A stretch of DNA of 64,000 nt, taken from NCBI GenBank assembly GCA_019426215.1, contig CM033400.1, positions 20,134,568 through 20,198,567 of the forward strand, written 5' to 3'. A program made the translations under genes and the position numbers. Within the stretch, counting starts at the first letter, position 1. Each line of letters opens with the position of its first letter. This DNA is from Buddleja alternifolia. Lineage: Eukaryota; Streptophyta; Magnoliopsida; Lamiales; Scrophulariaceae. This document shows, piece after piece, positions 25,250 through 35,349 of the stretch. A model generated the notes under the pieces. The model made no database searches and was not told where the DNA came from. It worked only from the letters and a program-made list of their open reading frames with translations.

Positions 25250-25713
25250 CCTCCGGCAATATTGTACTTTTCATACATTAACTTGGCATGTTTGATATTT
25301 TGGTAATTTAATATGTGGGGGCTTCAATTTAGGTATAATACATTATACAAAAATTGACACATTGAATATTTTTTATATGGACAGTGCTAACGCGACTGTC
25401 AAAACATGTTAAAATTGGGGATTTTCAAAATTGGAGGAGAAATTGATTAATTTGGCGCTATGTAGACAATGAATTTGTGACATGGCGGCCAAATAAACAA
25501 AATTGAAAAGTTTTGCTACATAAGGGATTTGAACCTTGACCTTAGAGGTCAAATTTGAAACATCCACCACTCTACCACAACACACAAGTTATTTTATTTA
25601 GCTTTTGTTTAGTTACTTATATACATTTTAGATATTTGATATAATAATATGTGATTATCAATATTCAAGTATCTAATATCTATAAATAATATTTTATAGA
25701 ATTATCAATTTAT

Positions 25714-25745
<32 letters not shown>

Positions 25746-27003
25746 TTATTTATATAAGTAAGTAATTATATATGTCGAATATATAATTATTTTATCTAAG
25801 ATTGATTATAAATTTTGCAATTATTTTAATTATAATCGATGTTAATAGTTATATATTTTGTACAAATATTTGCTCTTATAAATCTTTAATATATGTTATA
25901 TATTTATAATGAGTATCGATGTATTATAAATAGTTTCATATGTTTGTCGTATTTATGAGGAAATTATATATAAGAATATACGTACATCTAAATAAATAAA
26001 AAATTATGTTAGATATAATATGTTTCTAAAAAAAAGTATTTTTGAAAAGATAATATTTTTTCTGGGAAAGTAATATTGATAAATTATATATTAGAACATT
26101 CAATTATATAATAATTGATCTACTAAAAGATATTATTTAGAAATATTAATGTATATTAGAACACTCATTAAATACGTAAAATATATTTATTTTTGAATGT
26201 TTATATATATTTATAATTTTAATATATTTTATTACAATTTTGTTAAAGATATATTTTTCTGTTAAAAAGAATAGGGATTAATGCAAAAATAAACCCTGCG
26301 TTAATGTGAAATTGCAAAAAAAACCTCGTGTTAACGAAATAGGCTAAAAACCACCTTGTGTTCTTTAAAAGTCTGCAAACAGTGAATTTTTGGGGGAAAA
26401 AAGCGTGTTTTTCATGTTTTTCAACTTTAATGACATGTTTTTTTGTCATTTATACACTCTCCAAACAAAGAAGCATGTCATTAAAGGTGAAAAACATGAA
26501 AAACACGCACTTTTTTTTCAAAAAATCTACTGTTTGCAGACTTTTTAAGAACACAGGGTGGTTTTTAGCCTATTTCGTTAACACGGGGTTTTTTTTGCAT
26601 TAATCCCAAAAGAATATTGAAAAGTTGTAGATTGAAATACTCTTATAAGTAAATAAACGAAAGCTAATGAAAATAAGTTGTGACATGTGATGTGGTGGTG
26701 ACAATGCTAAATTTTAGCTCAAATGTCATGGGTTCAAACCTCCCTAGTAGCAAAAGTTCTAAATTTTATCCAACTGGCTGTCATGTCACCAATTTATTGT
26801 CTAGTTGAATGCCACATTATCAATTTACCCTCCGAATTAAAGAAATTTTCCAAACTTTGATGTCATGTTTCAATTTTAGATTTTTCGGCCAAATATGTAT
26901 TTAATATCATTATTTACATAAATTGCCACCCTTCTCCCATGTAAGAGTACCAAAATATCGAACACACCAAGTTAATGTCTGAAAAATGCAATTTTTCCTG
27001 AGG
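25250..27003. mobile_element. Long-armed inverted-repeat (foldback) element, about 1.75 kb
   Basis: The first about 400 bp and the last about 365 bp match each other in inverted orientation. Corresponding pieces are the ACATTAACTTGG(C/T)(A/G)TGTT block near 25276 and 26965, the GACATGGCGGCCA / GACATGACAGCCA block near 25477 and 26780, the TTTGCTACATAAGGGATTTGAACC / TTTGCTACTAGGGAGGTTTGAACC block near 25513 and 26745, and the ATTTAGCTTTTGTTTA / ATTAGCTTTCGTTTA block near 25600 and 26660. The centre is extremely AT-rich and carries a nested MITE. No TSD was found. Class unknown; possibly Mutator-like. Confidence 0.65.
26274..26607. mobile_element. Mutator-type hairpin MITE (334 bp) with perfect 9-bp TSD
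   Basis: AAAAGAATA flanks both sides (26265-26273 and 26608-26616). Ends are GGGATTAATGCAAAAA and its complement; the arms pair for most of the length, around a small loop near 26440. It sits inside the larger foldback element at 25250-27003, so it is the younger of the two. Non-coding. Confidence 0.8.
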
Positions 27004-27092
27004 TCTTCAGACTATAACAATGATGCTTAATTCTGCTCATTGAATTTCTCTCACTTCGGCATTTACACTTGTAGAAAATTGGGTACCCCTAG

Positions 27093-27500
27093 ATAGTGTC
27101 AACTGGCGGACAATATCCAGACCCCTGACCCACTCAATCTTCCTTACACCTGGCCCAAGCCCGGTCATTAGGGTCTAAAACCAGGATCCGATTACCCGGT
27201 GATATTAAAGATTTTGGGTTCGGGTCAAGTCTATATCCAATAATTACCCACAGGTCCTTTACCAGACCAAGACCCGAACACAAACCGAGGCATTACCCAT
27301 TAAAAAAACTTCTACCTCTCTTGTTTAGGTCTTGGTCGGGTAAAAGACCTGGGGGTAATTATTGGGTACAGACCCGACCTCAAACCTAAACTCTTTAATA
27401 CCATGGGGTCCTGGTCTCAAACCCTGATGATCGGGCCCGGGCCGAGTATAAGAAGGATTGAGCGGGCCTGGGTCATGATATCATCCCCCGTTGACAAGCC
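27093..27500. mobile_element. Foldback element with GC-rich arms, about 408 bp
   Basis: Left arm (27097-27290) and right arm (27310-27497) are inverted copies of about 85-90 percent by eye. Matching pieces are GTGTCAACTGG / TTGTCAACGGG, the GGCCCAAGCCCGGTCATTAGGG / GGCCCGGGCCCGATCATCAGGG ends and CCAATAATTACCC in both. Flanks TACCCCTAG (27084-27092) and TATCCCTAG (27501-27509) could be a 9-bp TSD with one mismatch. No coding capacity. Confidence 0.55.
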
Positions 27501-27509
27501 TATCCCTAG

Positions 27510-27799
27510 TCCCAATATCATAACTATCACGTATCTAATTTTATTTAGAAAACACATACATTCTCTCTCTCTCTCTATTCTCTTCCGAAAAATGTATTCT
27601 CTCTCTAGAGTAGGAGGCATTCGGATCGAACTTTTCAGATTCCAAATCAGTCCGATCAAGTTGGACTAAACGAGTCAGGGAGATTGGGGTGAAAATTTGG
27701 GGTAAATCATTTTTCATCACCCTATATTAGTGATCCAATGTTGAACACTCCCTTGTGTTAAATCAATAGTCAATAAGCCTTCCGCCCCCCCCCCCCCGG
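27510..27799. other. Spacer without recognised gene
   Basis: Contains a (CT)n-rich stretch at 27561-27605 and a run of about 14 C residues at 27783-27797. Short open frames here have no recognisable domain. Confidence 0.5.
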
Positions 27800-29225
27800 G
27801 TTGGGAAAAATAGATAAAACGCATCGAAAACTGTGTAATAAATTTTTTTCAGTTTTTCCCATAACAGGATCAATCCCGGGGTTTTATCACGCGTATGTAT
27901 GATAGAGATATTGACACTTTTCCAGTTGTAGTGAAGTGGTTGGAGAATCTCTAACTTTCGACTTCTTCAAATCCTTCGTGAAATAATCTGGCTGACTATT
28001 TGATAATCCCAGTAGTCCAAAAGTGTTGCCTCTAAATTGTCTCACCGGAAAAAACTCGAACAGAAAAACTTCTTCTTCTTTGGCACTGAGGCCGACGGCT
28101 AGATGAAGAGAGGGGGAGGGTTTTTCTTTTTTGTGGCTCAAATGTGTAACTTAACTTGTGACCTACATATTAACTTAATGTGATATATTTATATCACTTA
28201 AGTTTTAACCTTAGGCTCATAAAGCCCATGTTGGACGCCTAGTAGGCATTGAGCTCGGTTCAATCCTTTATTTAATTAATTAATTCAATCCAATTAATTA
28301 TTCTAATTAAATAATAGATAGGATATTTAATTAATTTTATTTCTCCAACAAATAATAGATTAGTTAAAGTATAAATAAATTAACTTATTTCTTCAAATAA
28401 TTAATTCAATTTAATTAATTTTAAGTATCCAATACTTAAAATATCACCACAAGAAATATTCCACATTTTCTTTCGATTTTTCCTCTTTAAGTGTGACTCT
28501 TTAGGTTCATCTATATTTGGCAATGGGATGATTCCATTGAATGTGGGTTGACCTAGCCAGTCAAGTGGCCCATATTGTATCTTAAATAAGATGAAATGAC
28601 TGGATCATTTTACTTTTTCTATTGTAAATACCGTGTGAATACAAACTCTTCGTTTCCTCATCCAAGTCAAGCGAGAGTCATAGTTTAGGTCAAACTCATA
28701 AACTCAACTCTATGTTATATTTATAATAAGTCTAGATCAGTGAATTCTTTGGCTAAAGACTTTAAGATCTAACTTACTTATAAATGCATATGATAATTCC
28801 TCGTTCACTTTTGAGGGAACAAATCTCATCTTATCAATTGAGACTACTACTTGCCCATTAGGTTGCAGTTCGAGATCGACCCCACCAAAGGGTGAATTGG
28901 GTCCAACTACTCTAATGACAAACTTAATGTCACAAGCATATCTTCAACTCGATTCCTCAGGTCTAAAGTTCAGACACACCTAATCAATTCTATCATTGAC
29001 TATCAAAGGGTGAAAACCCATGTGATAGAATCGATGCGAGTCATGTCTGAGTGCCACTATCTCCATCAGTGCACCTATGATATGAGTTCTTCAGTACTTC
29101 CTAGTGATTGATGGGCACTTCTCTCATCAAAACTCATATCATACAAGTCTTGATGATTTTCAATGCCCAATTGGGAATCCTTGACTTGCAGACCATTTTA
29201 GCACACAAGTATTGAACTCCTCTAG
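27800..29225 (-). mobile_element. Copia-B-type LTR, interrupted by Copia-A
   Basis: Opens with TTGGGAAAAATAG...GCATCG like the TGTTGGGAATCG start of its relatives, then carries the GTGTGACTCTTTAGGTTCATC block near 28490, the GACCCCACCAAAGGGTGA block near 28880 and CCCATGTGATAG near 29010. It stops at the TCTAG (29221-29225) next to the first base of Copia-A, so Copia-A seems to have inserted in it. The remaining end was not found on the far side of Copia-A. Confidence 0.65.
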
Positions 29226-30613
29226 TGAAAGTGTTATATGCCCAGTGAGCCATCTGTTGGCTTGAACATTAACACTATGTCAGTCTTATCATTTAGATTA
29301 TATCAAACCTATTATGGAATGCTTCTTTATCGTCGACTACTCATGGAGTACAGATAAAGATTCCATGGATTACATATGGTTAGGGGAAGCGGTCGAGATA
29401 CCTATGGCATGCTCTCAAAGATTGTAATCCTAAATATATGATCCAAGTCATAGAGGCTGTGAGATGTGGGATATCACTGGCCTCGCCAAGACTTGTTCGT
29501 GTGTGTAACTCTTCTAAGAGGCTGATGTGTTCCATTGTCAATGGCTAGTATAGCCAATACATGCATGAAGATCCATACATTTGAGAGGTATGGGATTGAA
29601 TGGCCTCGTAAGGATTCCTTGTTGGTGCTGTCGAACTTGGAGTTCTTTGATTTCGTAGTGTGAGATAATCCTTAGAACTGAGATGTCATTGAAAAGGGTA
29701 CTACCCACTATTCTTTGATGTGCACGTGCACTCCAGGAGAGTCATACGGCGTTTATGTTGGGTATAGTCTGGTTGTACATTGGAACAAGTGACAGACAGA
29801 AGGAATTCATCCAAGGTCATGACCACCCGGTATTTCCTATGCGGTTGAGTTAAGCTGAATGATTGAAAAGTCTCTGGCCAGAGCATAGTCTTATAAGAGG
29901 GATTGGTGATCCCTGCTTAGAAGACCGGATCATTAGTAGAACCAACATAGTCATAATTTCTGAGGCTATTAGGATTTCGATTGTCGCCAAACCCTAGGTC
30001 TTAGATGGGAAAAAGATGGAGGGATTCGACTCACACAAAGATTGAAATCTGGATAGGTTTGCATTTTCATCGTTAACATCTAGGAAGTCGTGGCGACGTT
30101 GCTAGACATTGAATCACGACCGATAGGTGCCTTCGGTTAGTTGGTGAAATTAATCCAGGGCTTAGTTAATTATTATGAATAATTAATCTAGCCTATGGAA
30201 GGACTTATTGCTAGCTTCTTAATGAGCCTAAGGGGTCACACACAATACTTAGTGTAGTACCTATTGGCTAGTTAATTCTTTGTGAATTAATGGAGAGATT
30301 AATTAATCGGGAAAAAGGAATAAATTAATTAAGTGGTCTTAATTAATAAAAGTCTTGTAATTTAATATTGGAATATTAAATTGGGAAAGACTAGTTAATT
30401 AATTAATATGTATAAAAGAGAAAATATATGTATATATATATATATATTTAATACACGCTAGGCGTTTATGTATATGACTTTGGTGGAGGATTTTATCTTG
30501 CTCACCAAGTCTATGTATATATATGTTTAAATATCTTATAATATATTTGGTAGGATCTATTCTAATTAATTAGGTAACTAATTGATATGGAAAGATCTTA
30601 TAAATATATATTA

Positions 30614-30873
30614 GGGATAATTACACTCACACCCTCTCAATGATGGGGTAATTACACAAACCTCCCCTCACTAATTGATAATTACAAACACACCCCCTCA
30701 GGGGGTCATTTTGTAAGGTTTACAGATGGTGCAATTGTAAGAACTGTTACACATACAGGGGGTGCAATTGTAAGACATTTTTAACATGAGGGAGTGTGTT
30801 TGTAATTATCAATTAGTGAGGGGAGGTTTGTGTAATTACCCCATCATTGAGGGGGTGTGAGTGTAATTATCCC
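30614..30873. mobile_element. Mutator-type MITE, copy 2 (260 bp), with 9-bp TSD and an empty site
   Basis: Same termini, arms and length as the copy at 2509-2768. The TSD TATATATTA is perfect (30605-30613 and 30874-30882). The right Copia-A LTR has the empty site as a single TACATATTA at 47484-47492, which proves insertion after the Copia-A LTRs were made. Confidence 0.9.
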
Positions 30874-30922
30874 TATATATTAGGATAAATATTGTAGATA
30901 TGGAAAGATCTTATTTGATAAG

Positions 30923-32841
30923 TGATAAGAGGTGTTTTTACGTGTTTTTAAGACCGTAATTCTTATGATTTGGATTCACTTATTGCTTAAATCATGTCAC
31001 ATTTGCATTTAATAGGTGTGTTAAGTGAATACAGGTAATAAATGAGAATACATGAAGAAAAGGGAAGAAAAACGATGTACAAAACAAGTTCAAGCATGTT
31101 TTTCAACACCTAGGCGGTTTATGCATCTCCTACCACATTCGAGCGATAATTCCGTATATTTTGAGACCGACTTAGACAAAGTTTCCTTCTACAAAGTTTT
31201 AGATGTATGTCTTAGCTTCAAATGGGAACTTGAAACATCCAAATCGGAGGTCTATAGAGATAATTGTGAAGGAAATACGATTGCTGCGCCGAACAGAGAA
31301 GTACATGTGCCAGGATACGCCCCAACGCCTTCCTAGTCATGCCTAGGCATGGATAGTCCGAATGTTACTCCTTTTTCAGCCTAAATTCCAGCCTTATATG
31401 ATGGGTAAGAATCACTTTTGGCCATAATTCAGCACATGTGTTGAGGGGTTGTCATAAGTGTGTTTCTTGGTAGATTTACTTTATGGGCGCCAAATCAGAA
31501 ACAACCTCCATGTTGAAACGTAATTTAGGTATACTCAGAGACCGAATTGGACAAAATGTCCTTCTGCAAAGTTGTAGATCTGTGTGTTATCTGAACATGG
31601 GGACTTGAATCATCCAATTTGGAGATCTGTGGAGAAGTTTATGAGGAAACTACTAAGACTGCGCTGGAAAGCAAGAAAATGGCAGCATGCATGTGTTTTG
31701 TTGAAGTTTTCACATGGTTATGCTTGGTGGAATTCTTAATGGCCGAAAGTTCAGCATTTTTTAGCTGGTTGGAATCTTAAAAGCCAAACTTTAAGCATCA
31801 CCTTAGGTGGAATTCTCATTGGGGAACTTTAATGGGAATTCTTAATGCATACTTTAGTGGAATTTTGGCTATAAAAGGAGGGGGAACCCATACTCTTCAT
31901 CATTCACTATCAATTTCAGATTCTTGGAGGAGAGGAGGGCAGCCCCTAATCTGATTTCTCCACCATTCATCACCATTCTTCATCATTCTAAGAGGAGAAA
32001 GCTAGGAATTGAAGCTCCAATCAAGGGGCCATCATCTATCACATTAGATGGAGTTTTTATAGCCTTTTCATTTCATTCATGTCTATGAACATGTGTATTT
32101 ATTCATTATTGTTTTTCATAATAACTATCATGAACTAAATTCATAAGACTAAGGCCATGTAAGGCCAAATTGTGATATATGCTTATAATAGATGATTGTT
32201 GAGGTTATACTTATATTGTTATGTGATGTGAATTTGTGTTTTTACCTATCTTGCATATACTTGATCACTATATGTTAGAATCTTATGCCTAGGTTGATAT
32301 TTCGGGAGAAAATTAACTTGGGGTGCAAGAAATTCACATCATGACCCGCAACTAATGAGGAATTGCCCTAGACATAGGTAAAGATTCCCGGGTGAAGTTG
32401 TTCGATTCTAATCGAGTGAACTCTAGTACGTTAATGCATGTTTAGTGGTTAGATTTCCGGATAGGAATATTTGGGAAATCACGATCTAAGCATAGGAGTT
32501 TATACGCGAGACATCGGTTATTCTCTACCCTCGGAGCTCTCACCATAACAATATAAGTGTAATCCTTCAACAAGAACCTTTATAAGTATATTTGATCAAT
32601 TTGAACCTAGCATGTGCCCTAGTCTCCCTTTATAATTGGTTTTAAATCACTTGCTCATCTTTGTTCTTGTTTTTTACAAATTTTATTTGAATTTATTCTT
32701 ACTTTGTTTATTCACTTCATTACAAATCTTAAACTAGAATTCAAGTCTCCGTGGTTCGACAACCCAGACTTTTCGTCCACACTTATTACTACACACGACT
32801 AGTGCACTTGCTACAATAGCACGTTAGCTTTTAGCGTGTCA
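30923..32841 (+). mobile_element. 5' LTR of Gypsy-1 (1919 bp)
   Basis: Starts TGATAAGAGGTG and ends TTAGCGTGTCA. A block of about 135 bp with GAGACCGA...TTCTACAAAGTT...GGAACTTGAAACATCCAA is present twice (31163-31297 and 31538-31674). The TATA box is at 31870. A 94-codon frame at 31052-31336 is not regarded as a gene. Confidence 0.88.
31870..31877 (+). promoter_or_regulatory. TATA box of the Gypsy-1 5' LTR
   Basis: TATAAAAG in the context TTTGGCTATAAAAGGAGG, about 970 bp before the LTR end. The same box is at 37873-37880 in the 3' LTR and, in the related Gypsy-2 LTRs, at 48558 and 53000, so it is the likely element promoter. Confidence 0.6.
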
Positions 32842-32847
32842 AGTTTT

Positions 32848-32865
32848 TGGCGCCGTTGCCGGGGA
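32848..32865 (+). other. Primer-binding site of Gypsy-1
   Basis: TGGCGCCGTTGCCGGGGA lies six bases after the 5' LTR. This is the primer site shared by plant Tat and Athila elements. Confidence 0.85.
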
Positions 32866-33000
32866 CTTGTTCATTTTAGTTTTTGATTTTTCGTTTAAAT
32901 TTTCCTAATTCTTAGTTCTTCGTTTATTTCTAACCTTTCTTTTATTTTATTATTCTAATTTTGTTTTTTGTGTTTAATTGTTAGGTGTAATTTGTGGTGC

Positions 33001-34209
33001 ATGACCCGCTCTTCTAACGAGCCTCTATATAATTTTGAACCGGAGATAGAGCGTGTTCTTCGATCTAGTAGACGCACTCGAGAAATGGCCGACAATCTAA
33101 ATCCAAATGGGAATTTTCCCGACATAAATCTCCCGAAAAACAGGGAATGGTTGCAAACTCTATTCCAAGCTATGCAACCGGCACCTCCTCAAAGACTTCC
33201 ATCGGTCCGGGAAAGTCTACCTCCAAGGGTCCACACAATACCGGGGCCCGTAGTCTTTCCAAATTTCTTTGCACCAAATTATCACATTCCGTCACACATC
33301 TTTAGCATGGTGCAAAGCGAACCCTTCTATGGAGAGCCCCATGAATCACCTCATGAGCATTTGGAGACTTTAGACGATACTCTCATGACTACCCAATTTC
33401 ATCCACGGGATCTCGATGCAATTCGTCTAAGAGTCTTCCACTTCTCATTAAAGGAAAGGGCGACCATGTGGTACAAATCTCTACCACCCCAATCCATCAC
33501 AACATGGGGACAATTGGTCGATGCCTTTTTGAGCAAATTCTTTCCACCCTCCAAAATCAATGAGCTAAGGAGCAACATTAAGGAGTTTAAGCAGGGGAAT
33601 CATGAGTCCTTAGCCGAGGCATGGGCTAGATATAAAAACATGCTCCGAAAATGTCCGGATCATAACCTAAGATTGAGCGAGCAAGTATTACGATTCCATG
33701 ATGGAGTCCGTTCGCGCATCCGAAATAGGCTCAATGCCGGCGCCGGTGGTGATCTCCTTGGGCTCGATTGCCAAAGTGTGTGGGACAAGATTGAGCAATT
33801 AGCCCGGGAAGATGAACTCTATCCCGATGATGAAGAAATCACACCCACTAAAAAGATTACTTGTGTTCAAGAGTTGGGCGAAGAAGTTGCTTTGGAAACA
33901 ATGGTTGGCAATGTAAACTATGTTGGAAATGCCAATCGACCTCAATTGAACTTCCATGTGCCCGAAAATTTTCCAAGGAGGCCCAATCCGGCACAAAATG
34001 CCCATCCCGGCGTCTATCAAGCACCAAGGCCCCCATTCAACAATAACCAAGCTCAAAGGCAAGGTAATCCTCATGTACAAAGGCAAGTTAGGCCTCCTAC
34101 AACCGATGAACGTCTTGATGAGGAAATAAAGAAATCGGATTCAGCAATCAACGAACTCCGTACTATGATGAAGGATTTAATGATGGATATGAAGGATTTG
34201 AAGACATAA
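33001..34209 (+). CDS. gag: Gypsy-1 Gag
   Basis: Start ATG 33001 gives MTRSSNEPLYNFEPEIERVL, 402 codons to TAA at 34207-34209. It forms the retrotransposon capsid. The Gag core of Tat/Athila elements is plain: PFYGEPHESPHEHLETL, then a FHFSLKERATMWYKSLPP block, a LVDAFLSKFFPPSK block and SLAEAWARYKNMLRKCPDH. The N-terminal NFPDINLPKNREWLQ is the piece that Gypsy-2 keeps in duplicate. The C-terminus is a predicted coiled coil (EIKKSDSAINELRTMMKDLM). No zinc knuckle is seen. The frame upstream of 33001 stays open to a TTG, but the ATG is the better start. The next codon after the TAA is an ATG in the same frame, and related elements read through as one polyprotein, so the TAA may be a mutation or a recoding site. 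Confidence 0.85.
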   Translation: MTRSSNEPLYNFEPEIERVLRSSRRTREMADNLNPNGNFPDINLPKNREWLQTLFQAMQPAPPQRLPSVRESLPPRVHTIPGPVVFPNFFAPNYHIPSHIFSMVQSEPFYGEPHESPHEHLETLDDTLMTTQFHPRDLDAIRLRVFHFSLKERATMWYKSLPPQSITTWGQLVDAFLSKFFPPSKINELRSNIKEFKQGNHESLAEAWARYKNMLRKCPDHNLRLSEQVLRFHDGVRSRIRNRLNAGAGGDLLGLDCQSVWDKIEQLAREDELYPDDEEITPTKKITCVQELGEEVALETMVGNVNYVGNANRPQLNFHVPENFPRRPNPAQNAHPGVYQAPRPPFNNNQAQRQGNPHVQRQVRPPTTDERLDEEIKKSDSAINELRTMMKDLMMDMKDLKT

Positions 34210-35283
34210 ATGGGTCAAATGGCAAAGACAATCAGCGAGAGAGCCCCGGGAACTTTACCAAGTGACACGGAAAAGAACCCGAAAGAGCAATGCTATGGAA
34301 TTACCTTGAGAAGTGGCGAACAGGTAAAAGGTGATAATGTTCACACTGATGCGCCCGAGGGCCCATCCATCCATGCCCAGGTGCCCTTGTCGCTGCGCCA
34401 AGGCGCCGATTGTCACGCCCAAGCGCCACATTCTGTATCCTCCACAGCTGGCCCTTCAACTCCAACGCATCATCCCATCGAGGTTCGTCTTCCATTTCCA
34501 AATGCACAAAAAACGAAAAAGAAGGATATGGATCAGATTTTCCGTAGGATTGTGGCGACTCTTTGTGAGGACCCGGGGAGGCTCACCATTCCGTGCACCA
34601 TTGGCCCTCTTACTTTTGAAAAGGTTATTTGCGATACGGGAGCAAGTATCAATCTCCTCCCGTATTCTCTCTTCAAGAAGTTGGGCCTTGGAAATCCCAA
34701 ACCGACATCAATGAGCCTCCAACTCGCCGATGGATCAATTAAGAGACCAAAGGGGATAATAGAAGATGTTATTGTACAAGTTGACAAATTCTTTTTCCGG
34801 GTTGACTTTGTGGTCCTTGATATGGAGGAAGATGTTGAGATGCCCTTGATTCTAGGAAGACCTTTCCTAGTCACTAGCAATGCCAAGATCGACATGGGAA
34901 AAGGTAAGTTATCATTGAGGGTAGGAGATGTAAAAGTGATATTTGATGCTTCTAATAACAGGAAACCATCTATGGATGATCTTACTTGTTCCAATATCGA
35001 TGTTATTAACCCTTCTCTTGATGAGAAATGTGCAAATGGCAAGGCTAAGGGCACACTCGAGTTGGAGGATGAGATTCCCTATGATAAACACAACAAAGAG
35101 GGAAAAGAAGATTTATGCATGAAATACATTCCACCCCATCGCCGTGCTCGTAAGATTGAAAAGACTCATCCAATACAAAGGGCTTATTGCAAAATCCCGC
35201 AATATGAGTGGAAGCAAGTAGACCATGGAGCTAAAAGGAGGCATGACAAGGATTTGGTCGTGTTAAATGGACCACCTATTTGA
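34210..35283 (+). CDS. pro: Gypsy-1 protease domain (C-terminal half of a Gag-Pro frame)
   Basis: Continues the gag frame directly after its TAA. It opens with MGQMAKTISERAPGTLPSDT, then KEQCYGITLRSG, which in related elements lies just after Gag, and a low-complexity linker. The retroviral-type aspartic protease starts near residue 110, with the catalytic motif DTGAS at 142 (34633), LADGS about 30 residues later, and the ILGRPFL flap-side segment near residue 216. The last 110 residues are charged (YIPPHRRARKIEK) and match nothing I recognise. The frame ends 357 codons in; RT does not follow. The protease would cut Gag, unless it is never made because of the stop upstream. Confidence 0.8.
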   Translation: MGQMAKTISERAPGTLPSDTEKNPKEQCYGITLRSGEQVKGDNVHTDAPEGPSIHAQVPLSLRQGADCHAQAPHSVSSTAGPSTPTHHPIEVRLPFPNAQKTKKKDMDQIFRRIVATLCEDPGRLTIPCTIGPLTFEKVICDTGASINLLPYSLFKKLGLGNPKPTSMSLQLADGSIKRPKGIIEDVIVQVDKFFFRVDFVVLDMEEDVEMPLILGRPFLVTSNAKIDMGKGKLSLRVGDVKVIFDASNNRKPSMDDLTCSNIDVINPSLDEKCANGKAKGTLELEDEIPYDKHNKEGKEDLCMKYIPPHRRARKIEKTHPIQRAYCKIPQYEWKQVDHGAKRRHDKDLVVLNGPPI

Positions 35284-35299
35284 ACCTCAAAGAGCACAA

Positions 35300-35347
35300 A
35301 GTCGAGCTACCGACTCTAAACTAGCGCTTCTTGGGAGGCAACCCAAG
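35300..35347 (+). other. Two RNA stem-loops after the Gypsy-1 coding region
   Basis: Stem 1 is AGTCG-AGCTAC-CGACT (35300-35315) and stem 2 is CTTGGG-AGGCAA-CCCAAG (35330-35347). They start 17 bases after the stop codon. Gypsy-2 has both at 50658-50707, stem 2 unchanged and stem 1 with a paired base change. Role unknown. Confidence 0.6.
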
Positions 35348-35349
35348 TT

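Noticed and set aside
26243..26603. Frames on both strands within the hairpin MITE, giving similar peptides
   Set aside because: They mirror each other because the two arms are inverted copies; non-coding.
31052..31336. 94-codon frame present almost unchanged at 31052-31336 and 37055-37339
   Set aside because: Both copies lie in the two LTRs of one young element, so their likeness reflects LTR duplication. No domain is seen and the frame runs upstream of the LTR TATA box.
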